From: Bacillota bacterium
GTDB lineage: Bacteria > Bacillota > Clostridia > Acetivibrionales > DTU013
Direction: 5' to 3'
Assembly: GCA_023411715.1 (NCBI GenBank)
Contig: JAEYOM010000185.1
Location: forward strand, 1 to 27,425
DNA: 27,425 nt
Shown here: one piece after another, positions 7,477-16,263 of the stretch
How positions within the stretch are numbered: position 1 is the first letter of the stretch
How the letters are laid out: each line of letters opens with the position of its first letter
Position numbers and translations under genes: made by a program
Notes under the pieces: generated by a model
Told to the model about the DNA's origin: nothing
What the model saw: only the letters and a program-made list of their open reading frames with translations
Database searches by the model: none

Positions 7477-10225
7477 AAAGACCTCCTTTTGCCGCTCGAG
7501 CAGTATACTGATTTAGCCCGGCAGCCGCTTTTTTTACCGAAGCTTCGATACTGTCACAATCCGTGAACACCTGTATCCCTTTAATGCTCAGCTGCCGCTT
7601 CGGTGCTTCTCCAATCCTCAGCGCGATCACGGCGCTGCAGTCGGAAATCGACTCTACCAGCCTTCCGATCCTGTCATCGTCCGAATCGCACTCCTCAATA
7701 CCAGTACAGTATTTATAAACCGGTCTTCTTTCCTTGAACACGATATCACCGTTGTTATATTCATAAATATAAAATTCTGCTGCGTGGCCGAAATGCTGAT
7801 CTACCATCATACCGCTTTTCGTCGTGACCGCAAGCCGGATCGCCGATGCGTTTCCCATGCCGGATGCGTTTCCCGTACCGCTTGCGTTTTCCGTGCTGCT
7901 TGCGTTCTCCATGCCGGATGCGTTTTTTGTGCCGCATGCAGCCTGCTTTCCGAATTCACGGGACCGGTCCTCGGCCAGCATGCCGATGGCGTCTGCCCGG
8001 CACTGCCTGCAGTGATACATCTGCTCCAGTATTTCTCCGCAGCTTTTTCTCATTTCCATGAGCTTCTGTTCGCTTACAGAGGCTAATTGCTCGAAGGCGC
8101 TCCCCTTAACCGGGATCATCGGCATTATGTTTGCCACCGCAGCGCCCAGTACCTTGACCTTTCTTACGATTTCAGGTATATGGCCGTCATTGATCCCCTT
8201 GATCATCACTATATTAACCTTGCATACAATGCCTTTGGAAGCTATGAGCCTGATCCCCGCAAGCTGGTTCGACATCAGAACGGCGGCGGCAGCCTCGCCG
8301 TAATACAACAAGCCCATGTAATCGATATATTTATAGATCCTTGCTCCAATCTTCGGATCAATCGCATTCACTGTGACGGTAACATGGGAGACTCCGAGAG
8401 AAACCAACTCTTCCGCATACTGCGGAAGCATCAGTCCGTTTGTCGAAAGGCAGAAGGTGATATCAGGGTCCTGCTCCCGTATCAGCTCCAGAGTCTTCCT
8501 TGTTTCGGCAAAATTGGCCAGGGCATCGCCAGGACCTGCTATTCCCATAACAGACAAATGGGCGACCTTCTTCCTGACCTCCAGGAACTTCTGCAGCGCC
8601 TCTTCCGGTTTCAGAACTTCCGTAGTCACTCCAGGCCTGCTTTCATTCGGACAGTCATAATTTCTGTGACAATAGTTGCAGCTGATATTGCACCTGGGAG
8701 CGACGGGCAGATGTATTCTGGCGTACTTATGAGCCTTGCAGCTGAAGCAGGGATGCTCTGCCGTCCTTTCGGCGATAGTTTTTTCTTTTACTGGAGCAAT
8801 TTCTTCCGGCTTACAGGTTTTCTCCCCGTCCTGAACTGTTTTCCTAGATTCTTCCTTGTAATATTTCCGGAACAGTTCCTCCCTGAAACCTGTTTCCTTG
8901 ATATCCAGCATCGAATTCGCAATTTCATCCAGCAGCGACAGCGCACCTTCGTAACCCAAGCTTCTAAGTCTCTGCCCGCCGACATGATCATGCACGGGAA
9001 AGCCCCTCCGTACCAGCTTGACGCCAAGCTTTTTCGCAATCCTTCTGCCGTCTGAATTTCCTATAAGTAGATTTACTCCCAGCTCTGCCGCACATTCTTC
9101 AATGGTTTGAAAGTCCACATCGTCAAGGATTTTATAATCATCTATGAAATAGCTGTCCGCCAATCCCTGTATTTCTTCATCCAGCAACGGTTTAATGCTC
9201 CCGCACTTTGCTCCTGTCGCCGCTATTACCGGGAGCACTCCGTTTTCCACGCAGAGCCTTACGGTGCTGAATACGAAATCAGGTTCTCCGTAAACCGCCG
9301 CCCTTACTTCCGCACAATACTTGTGAGAATCTATCATGGCGTCGATATAGCGGCCGCGTTCCAGCCTGAGTTTTTCCGGGATCTTTTTCCCCGATATCTG
9401 CTCGAGAACCTTCAGCAGATCATCCGAATCCCTTAAACATGTGGGAGGGTTGCACCTTATATACGGGACGCCGTAGTTATCCTTCAGATAACCTGCCACG
9501 GATTTCGTTTCTCCTGCAAACGATATGAGCTCCAGCGTTATTCTTGCTCCGGCCGTCTTGCAGATCTCTCTAATATCCGTTCCTCCGGAGGGAAGCTTCG
9601 AATATGAGGTCTGGTAAACTCCGTCCAGATTCTCGGACAGATCGGGAAGCAGGATGTAATCCAGCCCGAATTCTCCGAGTAAATCCTTCAGATATCTTGT
9701 ATCCGCCGGTGAGAGCCTGCTTGTGACAACATTCACCTTATTATTGGGTTCGGCGTCCATCGGGACAGTCCTGACGATCTGATAGAGAGCCTCCTGAAAG
9801 CCTTCGAACTGGGTCCCTCCGTAACCTGCGGAAGATATCGGGATAATAACGATATTCCGGTACTGCGGATATTTTTCATAAAAACGGTCGATCATGCCGC
9901 GGACGTCCTCGCCTATCGTCTCAGCGAGACAGGTGGTTGCAACGCCGATCACTTCCGGATCATAGACCTTGATCAGGTTCAGGAGTCCCTGTATCAGATT
10001 TTTCTCACCGCCGTATACGGTGCCTTCCTCTGTCAGAGAAGAGGAGGCGATGTCGACCGGCTCGTTGTAATGTGTGGCCATATGTCTGCGGATATAGGTG
10101 CTGCAGCCCTGTGAGCCGTGAAGTATGGATACGCATTTCTTAATTCCGTACATGGCTGTCACTGCGCCCATTGGCATACACATTTTGCAGGGATTCACAT
10201 TCAAATTGACCAGGTTTCCTTTCAT
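7469..10225 (-). CDS. nifN-B: NifN-NifB fusion with C-terminal NifX-like domain
   Basis: This 918-residue fusion covers three steps of FeMo-cofactor assembly. Residues about 1-450 are NifN, the NifK-like half of the NifEN scaffold, with cluster cysteines C13, C41 (GSQGC) and C99 (ATTCLAETIGED). Residues about 485-755 are NifB, a radical SAM enzyme that fuses [4Fe-4S] units into NifB-co, with the SAM-cluster motif CNISCNYC (C512, C516, C519), further cysteines just before it (HPCFSCK) and a late CRQC (739-742). Residues about 796-900 form a NifX-like cofactor-binding domain (IRLAVTTKSGMMVDQHFGHA). Between NifB and NifX is a repetitive Asn-Ala-Ser linker (about 760-795). The start is ATG 10225, preceded by AAGGAGG, and overlaps the nifE stop in an ATGA. 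The NifN-B fusion is a known clostridial trait; the repeat linker is unusual. Confidence 0.95.
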   Translation of the reverse strand: MKGNLVNLNVNPCKMCMPMGAVTAMYGIKKCVSILHGSQGCSTYIRRHMATHYNEPVDIASSSLTEEGTVYGGEKNLIQGLLNLIKVYDPEVIGVATTCLAETIGEDVRGMIDRFYEKYPQYRNIVIIPISSAGYGGTQFEGFQEALYQIVRTVPMDAEPNNKVNVVTSRLSPADTRYLKDLLGEFGLDYILLPDLSENLDGVYQTSYSKLPSGGTDIREICKTAGARITLELISFAGETKSVAGYLKDNYGVPYIRCNPPTCLRDSDDLLKVLEQISGKKIPEKLRLERGRYIDAMIDSHKYCAEVRAAVYGEPDFVFSTVRLCVENGVLPVIAATGAKCGSIKPLLDEEIQGLADSYFIDDYKILDDVDFQTIEECAAELGVNLLIGNSDGRRIAKKLGVKLVRRGFPVHDHVGGQRLRSLGYEGALSLLDEIANSMLDIKETGFREELFRKYYKEESRKTVQDGEKTCKPEEIAPVKEKTIAERTAEHPCFSCKAHKYARIHLPVAPRCNISCNYCHRNYDCPNESRPGVTTEVLKPEEALQKFLEVRKKVAHLSVMGIAGPGDALANFAETRKTLELIREQDPDITFCLSTNGLMLPQYAEELVSLGVSHVTVTVNAIDPKIGARIYKYIDYMGLLYYGEAAAAVLMSNQLAGIRLIASKGIVCKVNIVMIKGINDGHIPEIVRKVKVLGAAVANIMPMIPVKGSAFEQLASVSEQKLMEMRKSCGEILEQMYHCRQCRADAIGMLAEDRSREFGKQAACGTKNASGMENASSTENASGTGNASGMGNASAIRLAVTTKSGMMVDQHFGHAAEFYIYEYNNGDIVFKERRPVYKYCTGIEECDSDDDRIGRLVESISDCSAVIALRIGEAPKRQLSIKGIQVFTDCDSIEASVKKAAAGLNQYTARAAKGGLYD
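7845..7934. repeat. 18-bp minisatellite, five copies, inside nifN-B
   Basis: Five adjacent 18-base units start at 7845, 7863, 7881, 7899 and 7917. The consensus on the + strand is about GATGCGTTTCCCRTGCCG, with CTTGCG replacing GATGCG in units 3 and 4. Read on the coding strand they give hexapeptides of the form NAS followed by GME, STE, GTG or GMG. The unit length is a multiple of three, so copy-number change would keep the reading frame. Confidence 0.9.
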
Positions 10226-11571
10226 ATGGCCGCCTCCTTCTTGATGTATTTCCATACGGGATGATTTATGCTGCGATTGATTTCCTCTACGAAATTGACA
10301 ACTCCGTCAAAACCGCATAATGGACGTTTTCTCTCATGATTGTGATCGCAAAAGGCAACGCCGAGCTTATAAGCCAGCGGTCGCTCCTTTACTCCCCCGA
10401 CCAGGATGTCCGCTTGCTTTTCCCGGATGAATTTCTCCAGCTCCGCCGGGTTGGCGTCATCCAGGATGACGGTATTATCTCCGACGAGGCCCGTTATGAT
10501 CTCATAGTCCTCCTGCTTTCCGGTCTGCGTACCGACAACCACCGTCCCTATCCCGAGGGAACGAAACTGCTTGATCAGTGAGATGGCCTTAAATCCTCCT
10601 CCGACATAGATAGCGGCTCTCTTGCCCTCCAAATTCCGTCGGTATTTCTGAAGAAATCGCTCCAGCCGGGAGCTCTCGTCCTCGCACAGCCTGACTGCCA
10701 TCTGCCTCGCATACATATCTCCCAGGGCTTCGGCGATCCTTACCAGAGAGTTCAAGGTGTCCTCTATACCATAAAAGCTTATTTTGATATACGGTATACC
10801 GAACTCCTCCTCCATCCGGTTCGCCAGATAAGTGCTGGAACCGGCGCACTGTACCACATTCAATCCGGCAGCCGGAGCCCTGATCAGCGTATCGTAACAG
10901 GAATCGCCGGTAAGTGTAGAGATTACCGGTATTCCCATTTTCTTAAGATAATCCTTTACAATCCACAATTCGCCGGCAAGGTTGAAATCACCGAGAATGT
11001 TGACGCCTCTCCGCTTTGGCTGCCTATGCGGCGAGATCAGTTCCATTACGGCATCGCATGCCAGTTTGTAGCCGGTGGATTTATTGCCCGAGAAACCCGG
11101 CGATTTCACCGGTATCACACGTATGCCATGCTTCGCGGACATTGTCCTGCATACCGCCTCCACATCGTCTCCGATCACTCCGACGATACAGGTGGCATAC
11201 ACGAATATCAGCTTCGGATGATGCTTTTCCGCAATTTCTTCGATTGCCGCTGTCAATTTTTTTTCTCCGCCGAAAATCACATCTCTTTCCGAAAGATCAG
11301 TGGAAAAGCTGTTGCGGTAAAGCTCCGACCCGCTGCTCAAGCTTCCCCGGATATCCCAGGTATAGCTGGCGCAGCCGATAGGCCCATGTACTATATGAAA
11401 TGCATCCGTTATGGGATTGAGTACCACACGGGCTCCGCAGTATGCACATGCTCTCTGGCTCACGGCGCCGGAGACGCTGTTGCTGTCGCATCTGATGCCG
11501 CTGCCGCTGCAGCCCTCCTGTTTCAGCAAAATGAAATCCTGTCTGGCTTCCAAAACACTTGTGCTCTCCAT
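10222..11571 (-). CDS. nifE: NifE, FeMo-cofactor scaffold subunit
   Basis: The 449-residue protein is NifE, the NifD-like half of the NifEN scaffold on which NifB-co is matured by adding molybdenum and homocitrate. Cluster-ligand cysteines sit in the expected order: C42 (RACAYCGAR), C67 (HGPIGC) and C128 (VYATCIVGVIGDD). It lacks the NifD FeMo-co ligand pattern LVQCHRS in the middle; the equivalent segment reads NVVQCAGSSTYLA. The start is ATG 11571 with GGAAGTG upstream. Its stop overlaps the nifN-B start in an ATGA, so scaffold partners are translationally coupled. A 52-base gap with a hairpin separates it from nifK. Confidence 0.95.
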   Translation of the reverse strand: MESTSVLEARQDFILLKQEGCSGSGIRCDSNSVSGAVSQRACAYCGARVVLNPITDAFHIVHGPIGCASYTWDIRGSLSSGSELYRNSFSTDLSERDVIFGGEKKLTAAIEEIAEKHHPKLIFVYATCIVGVIGDDVEAVCRTMSAKHGIRVIPVKSPGFSGNKSTGYKLACDAVMELISPHRQPKRRGVNILGDFNLAGELWIVKDYLKKMGIPVISTLTGDSCYDTLIRAPAAGLNVVQCAGSSTYLANRMEEEFGIPYIKISFYGIEDTLNSLVRIAEALGDMYARQMAVRLCEDESSRLERFLQKYRRNLEGKRAAIYVGGGFKAISLIKQFRSLGIGTVVVGTQTGKQEDYEIITGLVGDNTVILDDANPAELEKFIREKQADILVGGVKERPLAYKLGVAFCDHNHERKRPLCGFDGVVNFVEEINRSINHPVWKYIKKEAAI

Positions 11572-11595
11572 ATGAACACTTCCTTATATGCTTAA

Positions 11596-11614
11596 CTGTG
11601 ATTTCACATCACAG
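11596..11614 (-). other. Intercistronic hairpin between nifK and nifE
   Basis: CTGTGAT (11596-11602) pairs perfectly with ATCACAG (11608-11614) around a 5-base loop, in the 52-base gap after nifK. No T-tract follows. It is positioned to protect the upstream nifHDK part of the message or to stall decay, allowing more structural protein than assembly protein; this role is inferred. Confidence 0.55.
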
Positions 11615-11623
11615 CCGCCATTG

Positions 11624-12988
11624 TCACATTACCATTTCAAAGTCCTCTTCTGCGGCGTCGCTGTCCTGCCTATCCAGCAATGCGTTTGTGATCAGCTCGG
11701 CCAACCTCATGCCTCCCTTGTAACCGACCAGGGGCATATATGAATGAACGTAGCGGTCTATGATCGGAAAGCCTGCTCTTACAAACGGGATATTTTCCGA
11801 TCTGGCGATGTATTTTCCATGAGTGCCGCCTATCAGCAGATCCACGCCATCTTCCTTGATCCATTGGTGCAGCTCGAACAGATCTCCCGATGACCTGGCC
11901 TTGCTTCCTTCGACGCCGAACTTCATAAAAAGGTCTTCCGCCTCCTGCACGAAGGCTTCGCCGGGAGTGCCGGTCACCAGGTATTTCGGTATCATGCCCA
12001 TTTCCATTGTATATTCGGCAAGACTGAGTACGGTATCCGGGTCACCGAATATGGCGACCTTTTTATTGTAAGTATAGGGGTGAATATCGATCAGAATATC
12101 TACCAACTGCCCGCGTTCTTCCTCCAATTCATACGGCACGCTGTTTTTTGAGAATCGGTGCAGAGCCATGATAAAATCATCCATTCTGCCGATTCCGATG
12201 GGGAGCGGCAGCAGTTTATACGGAACCTGGCATTTTTTCAAGAGCACTTCGGCGGGTGCTTCACCGGTGGTTTTCCCGATCGCAAGAGTCAGACTGGACG
12301 CACCCAGCCCGACGATCTCCTCCACTGTTGTGCCGCCCTTGGGATACAGGCTGAATTTGCCTGTCATCGGACTATCCATGACGCCGCTCGTGTCAGGCAG
12401 CATCGTATAGGAAATGCCCATCATTTCCGTTATCCTCTTCATTTCCCTCATATCGCCCGGGTTAACGAAGCCCGGCAGGATCGCAAGCCTGCCGTTTTTC
12501 TTTGCAGAGGGAGCGGTCAAATAATTGATGAAGCCCGACACCATGCTGCTGAAGCCTGTAATATGCGAGCCCTTATAGCTCGGCGTATTTGCGTGGACCA
12601 TGTACCTGCCTTCCGGGATATCGATATCTTGGATTATCGCATTCAGGTCGTCCCCTATGGTTTCGGAAAGACAGGTGGTATGAACCGCAATGATCCTCGG
12701 GCTGTAAATGTCGAATATGTTTTTTGCCGCCGTCTTAAGGTTCGAACCTCCTCCAAAAACGGAAGCGCCTTCCGTAAAAGAACTGGAGGACGCCATTGCC
12801 GGGTCCTTGAAGTGCCTGGTCAAAAACATCCTGTGAAATGCACAGCAGCCCTGGGAACCATGGCTGTGCGGCATGCATTCGTGTACTCCCAGCGCCGCGT
12901 ACATTGCTCCAACCGGCTGACAGGTCTTTGCCGGATTTATCCTCAGCACGCTCCTGTCATAAGCTTCTTTTCCTGTATAATCTAGCAT
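11624..12988 (-). CDS. nifK: Nitrogenase MoFe protein beta chain (NifK)
   Basis: This 454-residue protein is the beta subunit of the molybdenum-iron protein, which with NifD forms the alpha2-beta2 tetramer that holds the P-cluster and reduces N2. P-cluster cysteines are C23 (INPAKTCQPVGA), C48 (HGSQGC) and C106 (HTTCLSETIGDD). It lacks the roughly 50-residue N-terminal extension of proteobacterial NifK, as expected for the short clostridial form. The start is ATG 12988 with GGGAGGTG seven bases upstream, and it overlaps the nifD stop by 7 bases, giving translational coupling that fits the 1:1 ratio. No defects are seen. Confidence 0.97.
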   Translation of the reverse strand: MLDYTGKEAYDRSVLRINPAKTCQPVGAMYAALGVHECMPHSHGSQGCCAFHRMFLTRHFKDPAMASSSSFTEGASVFGGGSNLKTAAKNIFDIYSPRIIAVHTTCLSETIGDDLNAIIQDIDIPEGRYMVHANTPSYKGSHITGFSSMVSGFINYLTAPSAKKNGRLAILPGFVNPGDMREMKRITEMMGISYTMLPDTSGVMDSPMTGKFSLYPKGGTTVEEIVGLGASSLTLAIGKTTGEAPAEVLLKKCQVPYKLLPLPIGIGRMDDFIMALHRFSKNSVPYELEEERGQLVDILIDIHPYTYNKKVAIFGDPDTVLSLAEYTMEMGMIPKYLVTGTPGEAFVQEAEDLFMKFGVEGSKARSSGDLFELHQWIKEDGVDLLIGGTHGKYIARSENIPFVRAGFPIIDRYVHSYMPLVGYKGGMRLAELITNALLDRQDSDAAEEDFEMVM

Positions 12989-14592
12989 GCCTCTTCACCT
13001 CCCAAAGTACCCTCGAGACTTGGAGCCATCTTCCACGGCGCCTTGACATAACTCCAGGCCGGCGCGCAGATCCCCATCGTGATGTCCCTCGCGAAGTTTA
13101 CCGCTCCGCGGAAGCAGGAATATGGCCCGCTGTAATCATAAGAATGCAGCTGCCTTGACAGGACGCCGCTTTTCTGTGCCACAAATTTATCCTTGATACC
13201 TGAGAAGAAGATATCCGGCTTCAACAGCTTCAGAAATTCTTCGGTTTCATAATGATTGAGGTCATCCACCATATATGTGCCGTTCTTCATGTCCTTTACC
13301 ATGCCGCCATAGTAATCGAGGAGTTTCTCTTCCTTTAATTTATTCAGGTCGTCCTCCGATAAATAAACGTGGAATTTCTCCGGATCAGGCTCAACCTTGA
13401 TCGATTCGATATTTTTGCTGTCGGCGTCGGGCTTGATGAAAGGAAGTACTTCTCTTCCTTCGTATTCCTCCCTGTGGCCGAATTCATATCCTGCAAGTAT
13501 GGTATGAACGCCGAGGTCATTCAGCAGGAACTGGTAGTGATGCGCCCTGGAACCGCCGACGTAGATAGCTGCGGTTTTCCCCTTGAGCCTGCTCCTGTAA
13601 TAATCCATATCCTCCCGGATCAGCTCCAGTTCGTCGGTTATTACCGCCTCGGTTCTTGCAGTCAGTTCAGGGTCATTGAAGTATCTCGCGATATTCCTCA
13701 AGGATTCCATGGTGCCTTTTACACCTATGAAATTTACCTTCATCCACGGAATGCCGTATTTGGATTCGATCAGTTCTGCAATATAGTTGATGGAACGATG
13801 GCACTGCACCAGGCTCAGGTTTGCCTTGTGGGCATTCTTGATATCGTCGATGCTGCTGTCTCCTGTAAATGTGGAAATTATCTCGTAGCCGATCCGCTTA
13901 AGCAGACGTTCGGTCTCCCAACCATCGCCTCCGATGTTGTATTCTCCCAGAATATTGATCGCGAATTTGTTTGTAATCGCCCTGTCTCCCTCTCCGATCA
14001 CATATTTAAAAAGCTGGTTGTTTGCGATATGGTGTCCCGCGGACTGGCTGACGCCCTTATAACCTTCGCAGCTGAAAGCGATGCATTTTATTTTGTATTC
14101 CTTCTCAGCCCATTTCGCAACGGCATGGATATCGTCTCCGATGAGTCCTACGGGGCAGGTGGAGCAGATCATGACCGTTGACGGGTGAAACAGATCCATT
14201 GCCTCTTCAATCGCTTTCTTCAGCTTTTTCTCGCCACCGAATACGATGTCCGGCTCCTGCAGATCCGTGGAAAAGCAGTATTGAAGGTAATTTGCCACAC
14301 CCTCCTCCTTCTTCGCCTTGTGACGCCTGGTCCCCCAGGAATAAAACGCGCAGCCTATCGGTCCGTGAGTGATAATGAATGCATCCTTTATCGGCCCGAG
14401 CACCACGCCCTTGCAGCCTGCAAAGCAGCAACCCCTCTGCGTTATGATACCTGGGATGGTCCGGACATTGGCGGCGACTTCGTTATTGTTGTCGTTATTA
14501 TTTACGCTCACCAAATGCTCTTTACGGTTTTTATAGACCCTGGAACTGTATTGGTCCAGGACCCTGTTCATAATATTCATAATTGGCTCCAT
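12982..14592 (-). CDS. nifD: Nitrogenase MoFe protein alpha chain (NifD)
   Basis: At 536 residues this is the alpha subunit of the MoFe protein. P-cluster ligands are C55 (TQRGC), C81 (HGPIGC) and C146 (STCPVGLIGDD). FeMo-cofactor ligands are C264 (LVQCHRSINYIAE) and H483 (QLHSYDYSGPY). The catalytic surroundings Q183 and H187 (SQSAGHHIAN) are intact, so it should be an active Mo nitrogenase rather than a VnfD or AnfD form. An extra segment at about 383-435 matches the insertion known from C. pasteurianum NifD. The start is placed at ATG 14592 (AGGCGG four bases upstream); ATG 14580, preceded by GGAG at six bases, is equally possible. It overlaps nifK by 7 bases. Confidence 0.97.
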   Translation of the reverse strand: MEPIMNIMNRVLDQYSSRVYKNRKEHLVSVNNNDNNNEVAANVRTIPGIITQRGCCFAGCKGVVLGPIKDAFIITHGPIGCAFYSWGTRRHKAKKEEGVANYLQYCFSTDLQEPDIVFGGEKKLKKAIEEAMDLFHPSTVMICSTCPVGLIGDDIHAVAKWAEKEYKIKCIAFSCEGYKGVSQSAGHHIANNQLFKYVIGEGDRAITNKFAINILGEYNIGGDGWETERLLKRIGYEIISTFTGDSSIDDIKNAHKANLSLVQCHRSINYIAELIESKYGIPWMKVNFIGVKGTMESLRNIARYFNDPELTARTEAVITDELELIREDMDYYRSRLKGKTAAIYVGGSRAHHYQFLLNDLGVHTILAGYEFGHREEYEGREVLPFIKPDADSKNIESIKVEPDPEKFHVYLSEDDLNKLKEEKLLDYYGGMVKDMKNGTYMVDDLNHYETEEFLKLLKPDIFFSGIKDKFVAQKSGVLSRQLHSYDYSGPYSCFRGAVNFARDITMGICAPAWSYVKAPWKMAPSLEGTLGGEEAC

Positions 14593-14622
14593 TCCGCCGC
14601 CTTACAACGGCATCGTCATCCC

Positions 14623-14643
14623 GGCAATCGATAAACGATTGGC
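14623..14643 (-). other. Intercistronic hairpin between nifI2 and nifD
   Basis: CAATCG (14625-14630) pairs with CGATTG (14636-14641) around a 5-base loop; after one mismatch the stem can extend by another pair. It lies in the 52-base gap between nifI2 and nifD with no T-tract. It may mark an RNA processing or stability point. Confidence 0.45.
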
Positions 14644-14644
14644 C

Positions 14645-15025
14645 TTAATATGCTTCCGTGGTCAATTCTCCGTCACGCACCCTGAAGTTCTCGTAAATGG
14701 GTAGAACGAATACCTTGCCGTCTCCCGGATTGCCGGTGGAGTTGGCCTCCATGATGCTTTCCACAGCAGCACCGGCCTCACTGTCTTCCACGATGATGGT
14801 AAACATGCGCTTTGGTATCATCCTGTCCATCTCTGAAAGATATTCGCCTTGCACCGCCGGAACCTCCCCGGATTCCACAATGGTCCTCAGCATACTCATA
14901 TCAATGAGCTTTTTCCCCCTACCGAGCACCTTCCTGCAGCTAAACGCCGGAAACCCTGCCTGTGCGAGCGCTTCCTTCGTTACATTGACCTTGTTCTGCC
15001 TGACTATCGCAATAATTTCCTTCAT
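14645..15025 (-). CDS. nifI2: PII-like nitrogenase switch-off protein NifI2
   Basis: The 126-residue protein is a PII-family member (GlnB-like) and, by position between nifH and nifD and by pairing with a second PII gene, NifI2. In methanogens and other organisms with this gene order, NifI1 and NifI2 form a complex that binds nitrogenase MoFe protein and blocks it when ammonium is available, with 2-oxoglutarate and ATP relieving inhibition. Visible features are the opening strand MKEIIAIVRQNKVNVTKEAL, a T-loop region with LGRGKK, and PGDGKVFVLPI near the C-terminus, which aligns with the PII B/C-loop region. The start is ATG 15025 with GGAGGGC upstream. It is spaced 11 bases from nifI1, so the pair is co-translated. 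Confidence 0.9.
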   Translation of the reverse strand: MKEIIAIVRQNKVNVTKEALAQAGFPAFSCRKVLGRGKKLIDMSMLRTIVESGEVPAVQGEYLSEMDRMIPKRMFTIIVEDSEAGAAVESIMEANSTGNPGDGKVFVLPIYENFRVRDGELTTEAY

Positions 15026-15036
15026 AATCAGCCCTC

Positions 15037-15363
15037 CTACAAGCCTTTTTTCCTTGAACTGATTGTATAAGCCTCTTCCACAGGGCTGACAAAGATCCTG
15101 CCGTCTCCGAAATGCCCTTCCTCACCTGTCCTGGCGTATTTCATTATGATCTTCACAATATCATCCTTATCCTTTTCCTCGACTACCATGAGGAGCATTT
15201 CCTTGGGGATCTCATCATAATATATTTCACCGACCTTGACGCCCTTTTGCTTACCGCGTCCATACACATCCATTTTCGTAACCGCGGGAAATCCGGCAGA
15301 TAACAGTTCCGACAATACGACTCCTACCTTCTCCGGACGAATGATCGCTCTGACCAGTAACAT
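15037..15363 (-). CDS. nifI1: PII-like nitrogenase switch-off protein NifI1
   Basis: This 108-residue PII-family protein is the first of the nifI pair and lies directly after nifH. The opening strand MLLVRAIIRPEKVGVVLSEL, the T-loop sequence DVYGRGKQKG and the GDGRIFVSPVEEAYTI segment are typical. It has no tyrosine at the classical GlnB uridylylation position that I can align with confidence. The start is ATG 15363: GGAGG lies seven bases upstream, while the in-frame GTG at 15369 would leave only one base. Together with NifI2 it should give fast post-translational control of nitrogenase, independent of transcription. Confidence 0.9.
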   Translation of the reverse strand: MLLVRAIIRPEKVGVVLSELLSAGFPAVTKMDVYGRGKQKGVKVGEIYYDEIPKEMLLMVVEEKDKDDIVKIIMKYARTGEEGHFGDGRIFVSPVEEAYTISSRKKGL

Positions 15364-15393
15364 AAACACACCTCCAAAATTTAATAATCATAA

Positions 15394-16215
15394 TCATGCA
15401 TCAAGAATACCGTGTTCCATTAAAAGCTCTTCCAACCGTTCCTGCTTCATAGGCTTCGGAATTACAAACATGTCATTTCCGTCGATCTTCCGTGCCAATG
15501 TTCTATATTCGTCAGCCTGGTTAGCCCCAGGGTCATAGTCGATTACCGTCTTCTTGTTTATCTCCGCCCTCTGGACCATGTTGTCCCTTGGTACGAAATG
15601 TATCATATGGGAACCCAATTCTTTCGCGAATGCCGACACAAGCTCCGCTTCGCCGTCGACCTTTCTGGAATTGCAGATAATGCCTCCGAGCCTTACACCA
15701 CCGGTACTGGCATATTTCTGGATGCCTTTCGAAATATTGTTTGCCGCATACAGCGCCATCATCTCGCCTGAGGCTACGATGTATATCTCCTGGGCCTTGC
15801 CTTCGCGTATCGGCATTGCGAACCCTCCGCATACGACGTCGCCAAGTACGTCATAGAATACGTAATCCAGATCGTCCGTATAGGCTCCCAGTTGTTCCAG
15901 CAGGTTGATCGAGGTTATGATGCCACGTCCCGCACAGCCCACGCCTGGTTCGGGCCCGCCGGATTCAACGCACCGGATATTGGCAAAGCCATGCTTCATG
16001 ATGTATTCGAGGTCGATATCCTCTCCTTCCTCCCTCAATGTATCCAGTACCGTTTTCTGTGCCAAACCGCCAAGGATCAACCTTGTGGAATCCGCCTTGG
16101 GGTCGCACCCGACGATCATGATGTTCTTGCCCATTTCTCCAAGTCCCGCTGTAAGATTCTGAGTTGTGGTGGATTTACCGATACCGCCTTTCCCATAAAT
16201 AGCAACCTGTCTCAT
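15394..16215 (-). CDS. nifH: Nitrogenase iron protein (NifH)
   Basis: The 273-residue dinitrogenase reductase donates electrons to the MoFe protein with ATP hydrolysis. The Walker A/P-loop GKGGIGKST is at 8-16, switch residues DPKADSTR follow at 38-45, and the [4Fe-4S] ligands are C94 (GCAGRG) and C129 (VVCGGFAMP). R97, the residue ADP-ribosylated by DraT in some bacteria, is present, but no draT/draG is nearby. The short C-terminus fits the clostridial form. The start is ATG 16215 with GAGGAGG about nine bases upstream. It is the first gene of the nif operon; its leader contains a strong intrinsic terminator (16264-16300). Confidence 0.98.
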   Translation of the reverse strand: MRQVAIYGKGGIGKSTTTQNLTAGLGEMGKNIMIVGCDPKADSTRLILGGLAQKTVLDTLREEGEDIDLEYIMKHGFANIRCVESGGPEPGVGCAGRGIITSINLLEQLGAYTDDLDYVFYDVLGDVVCGGFAMPIREGKAQEIYIVASGEMMALYAANNISKGIQKYASTGGVRLGGIICNSRKVDGEAELVSAFAKELGSHMIHFVPRDNMVQRAEINKKTVIDYDPGANQADEYRTLARKIDGNDMFVIPKPMKQERLEELLMEHGILDA

Positions 16216-16263
16216 AATAATAACCTCCTCAAAAAATCAGTTGTATCAGCCGCCGTAATAAAT

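Noticed and set aside
7784..9055. Long open frames on the + strand opposite nifN-B
   Set aside because: Antisense shadows of a clearly conserved gene; no ribosome sites and no recognisable domains.
12158..12985. 275-codon + strand open frame opposite nifK
   Set aside because: Fully antisense to nifK, with Arg/His/Ala-rich random-looking composition.
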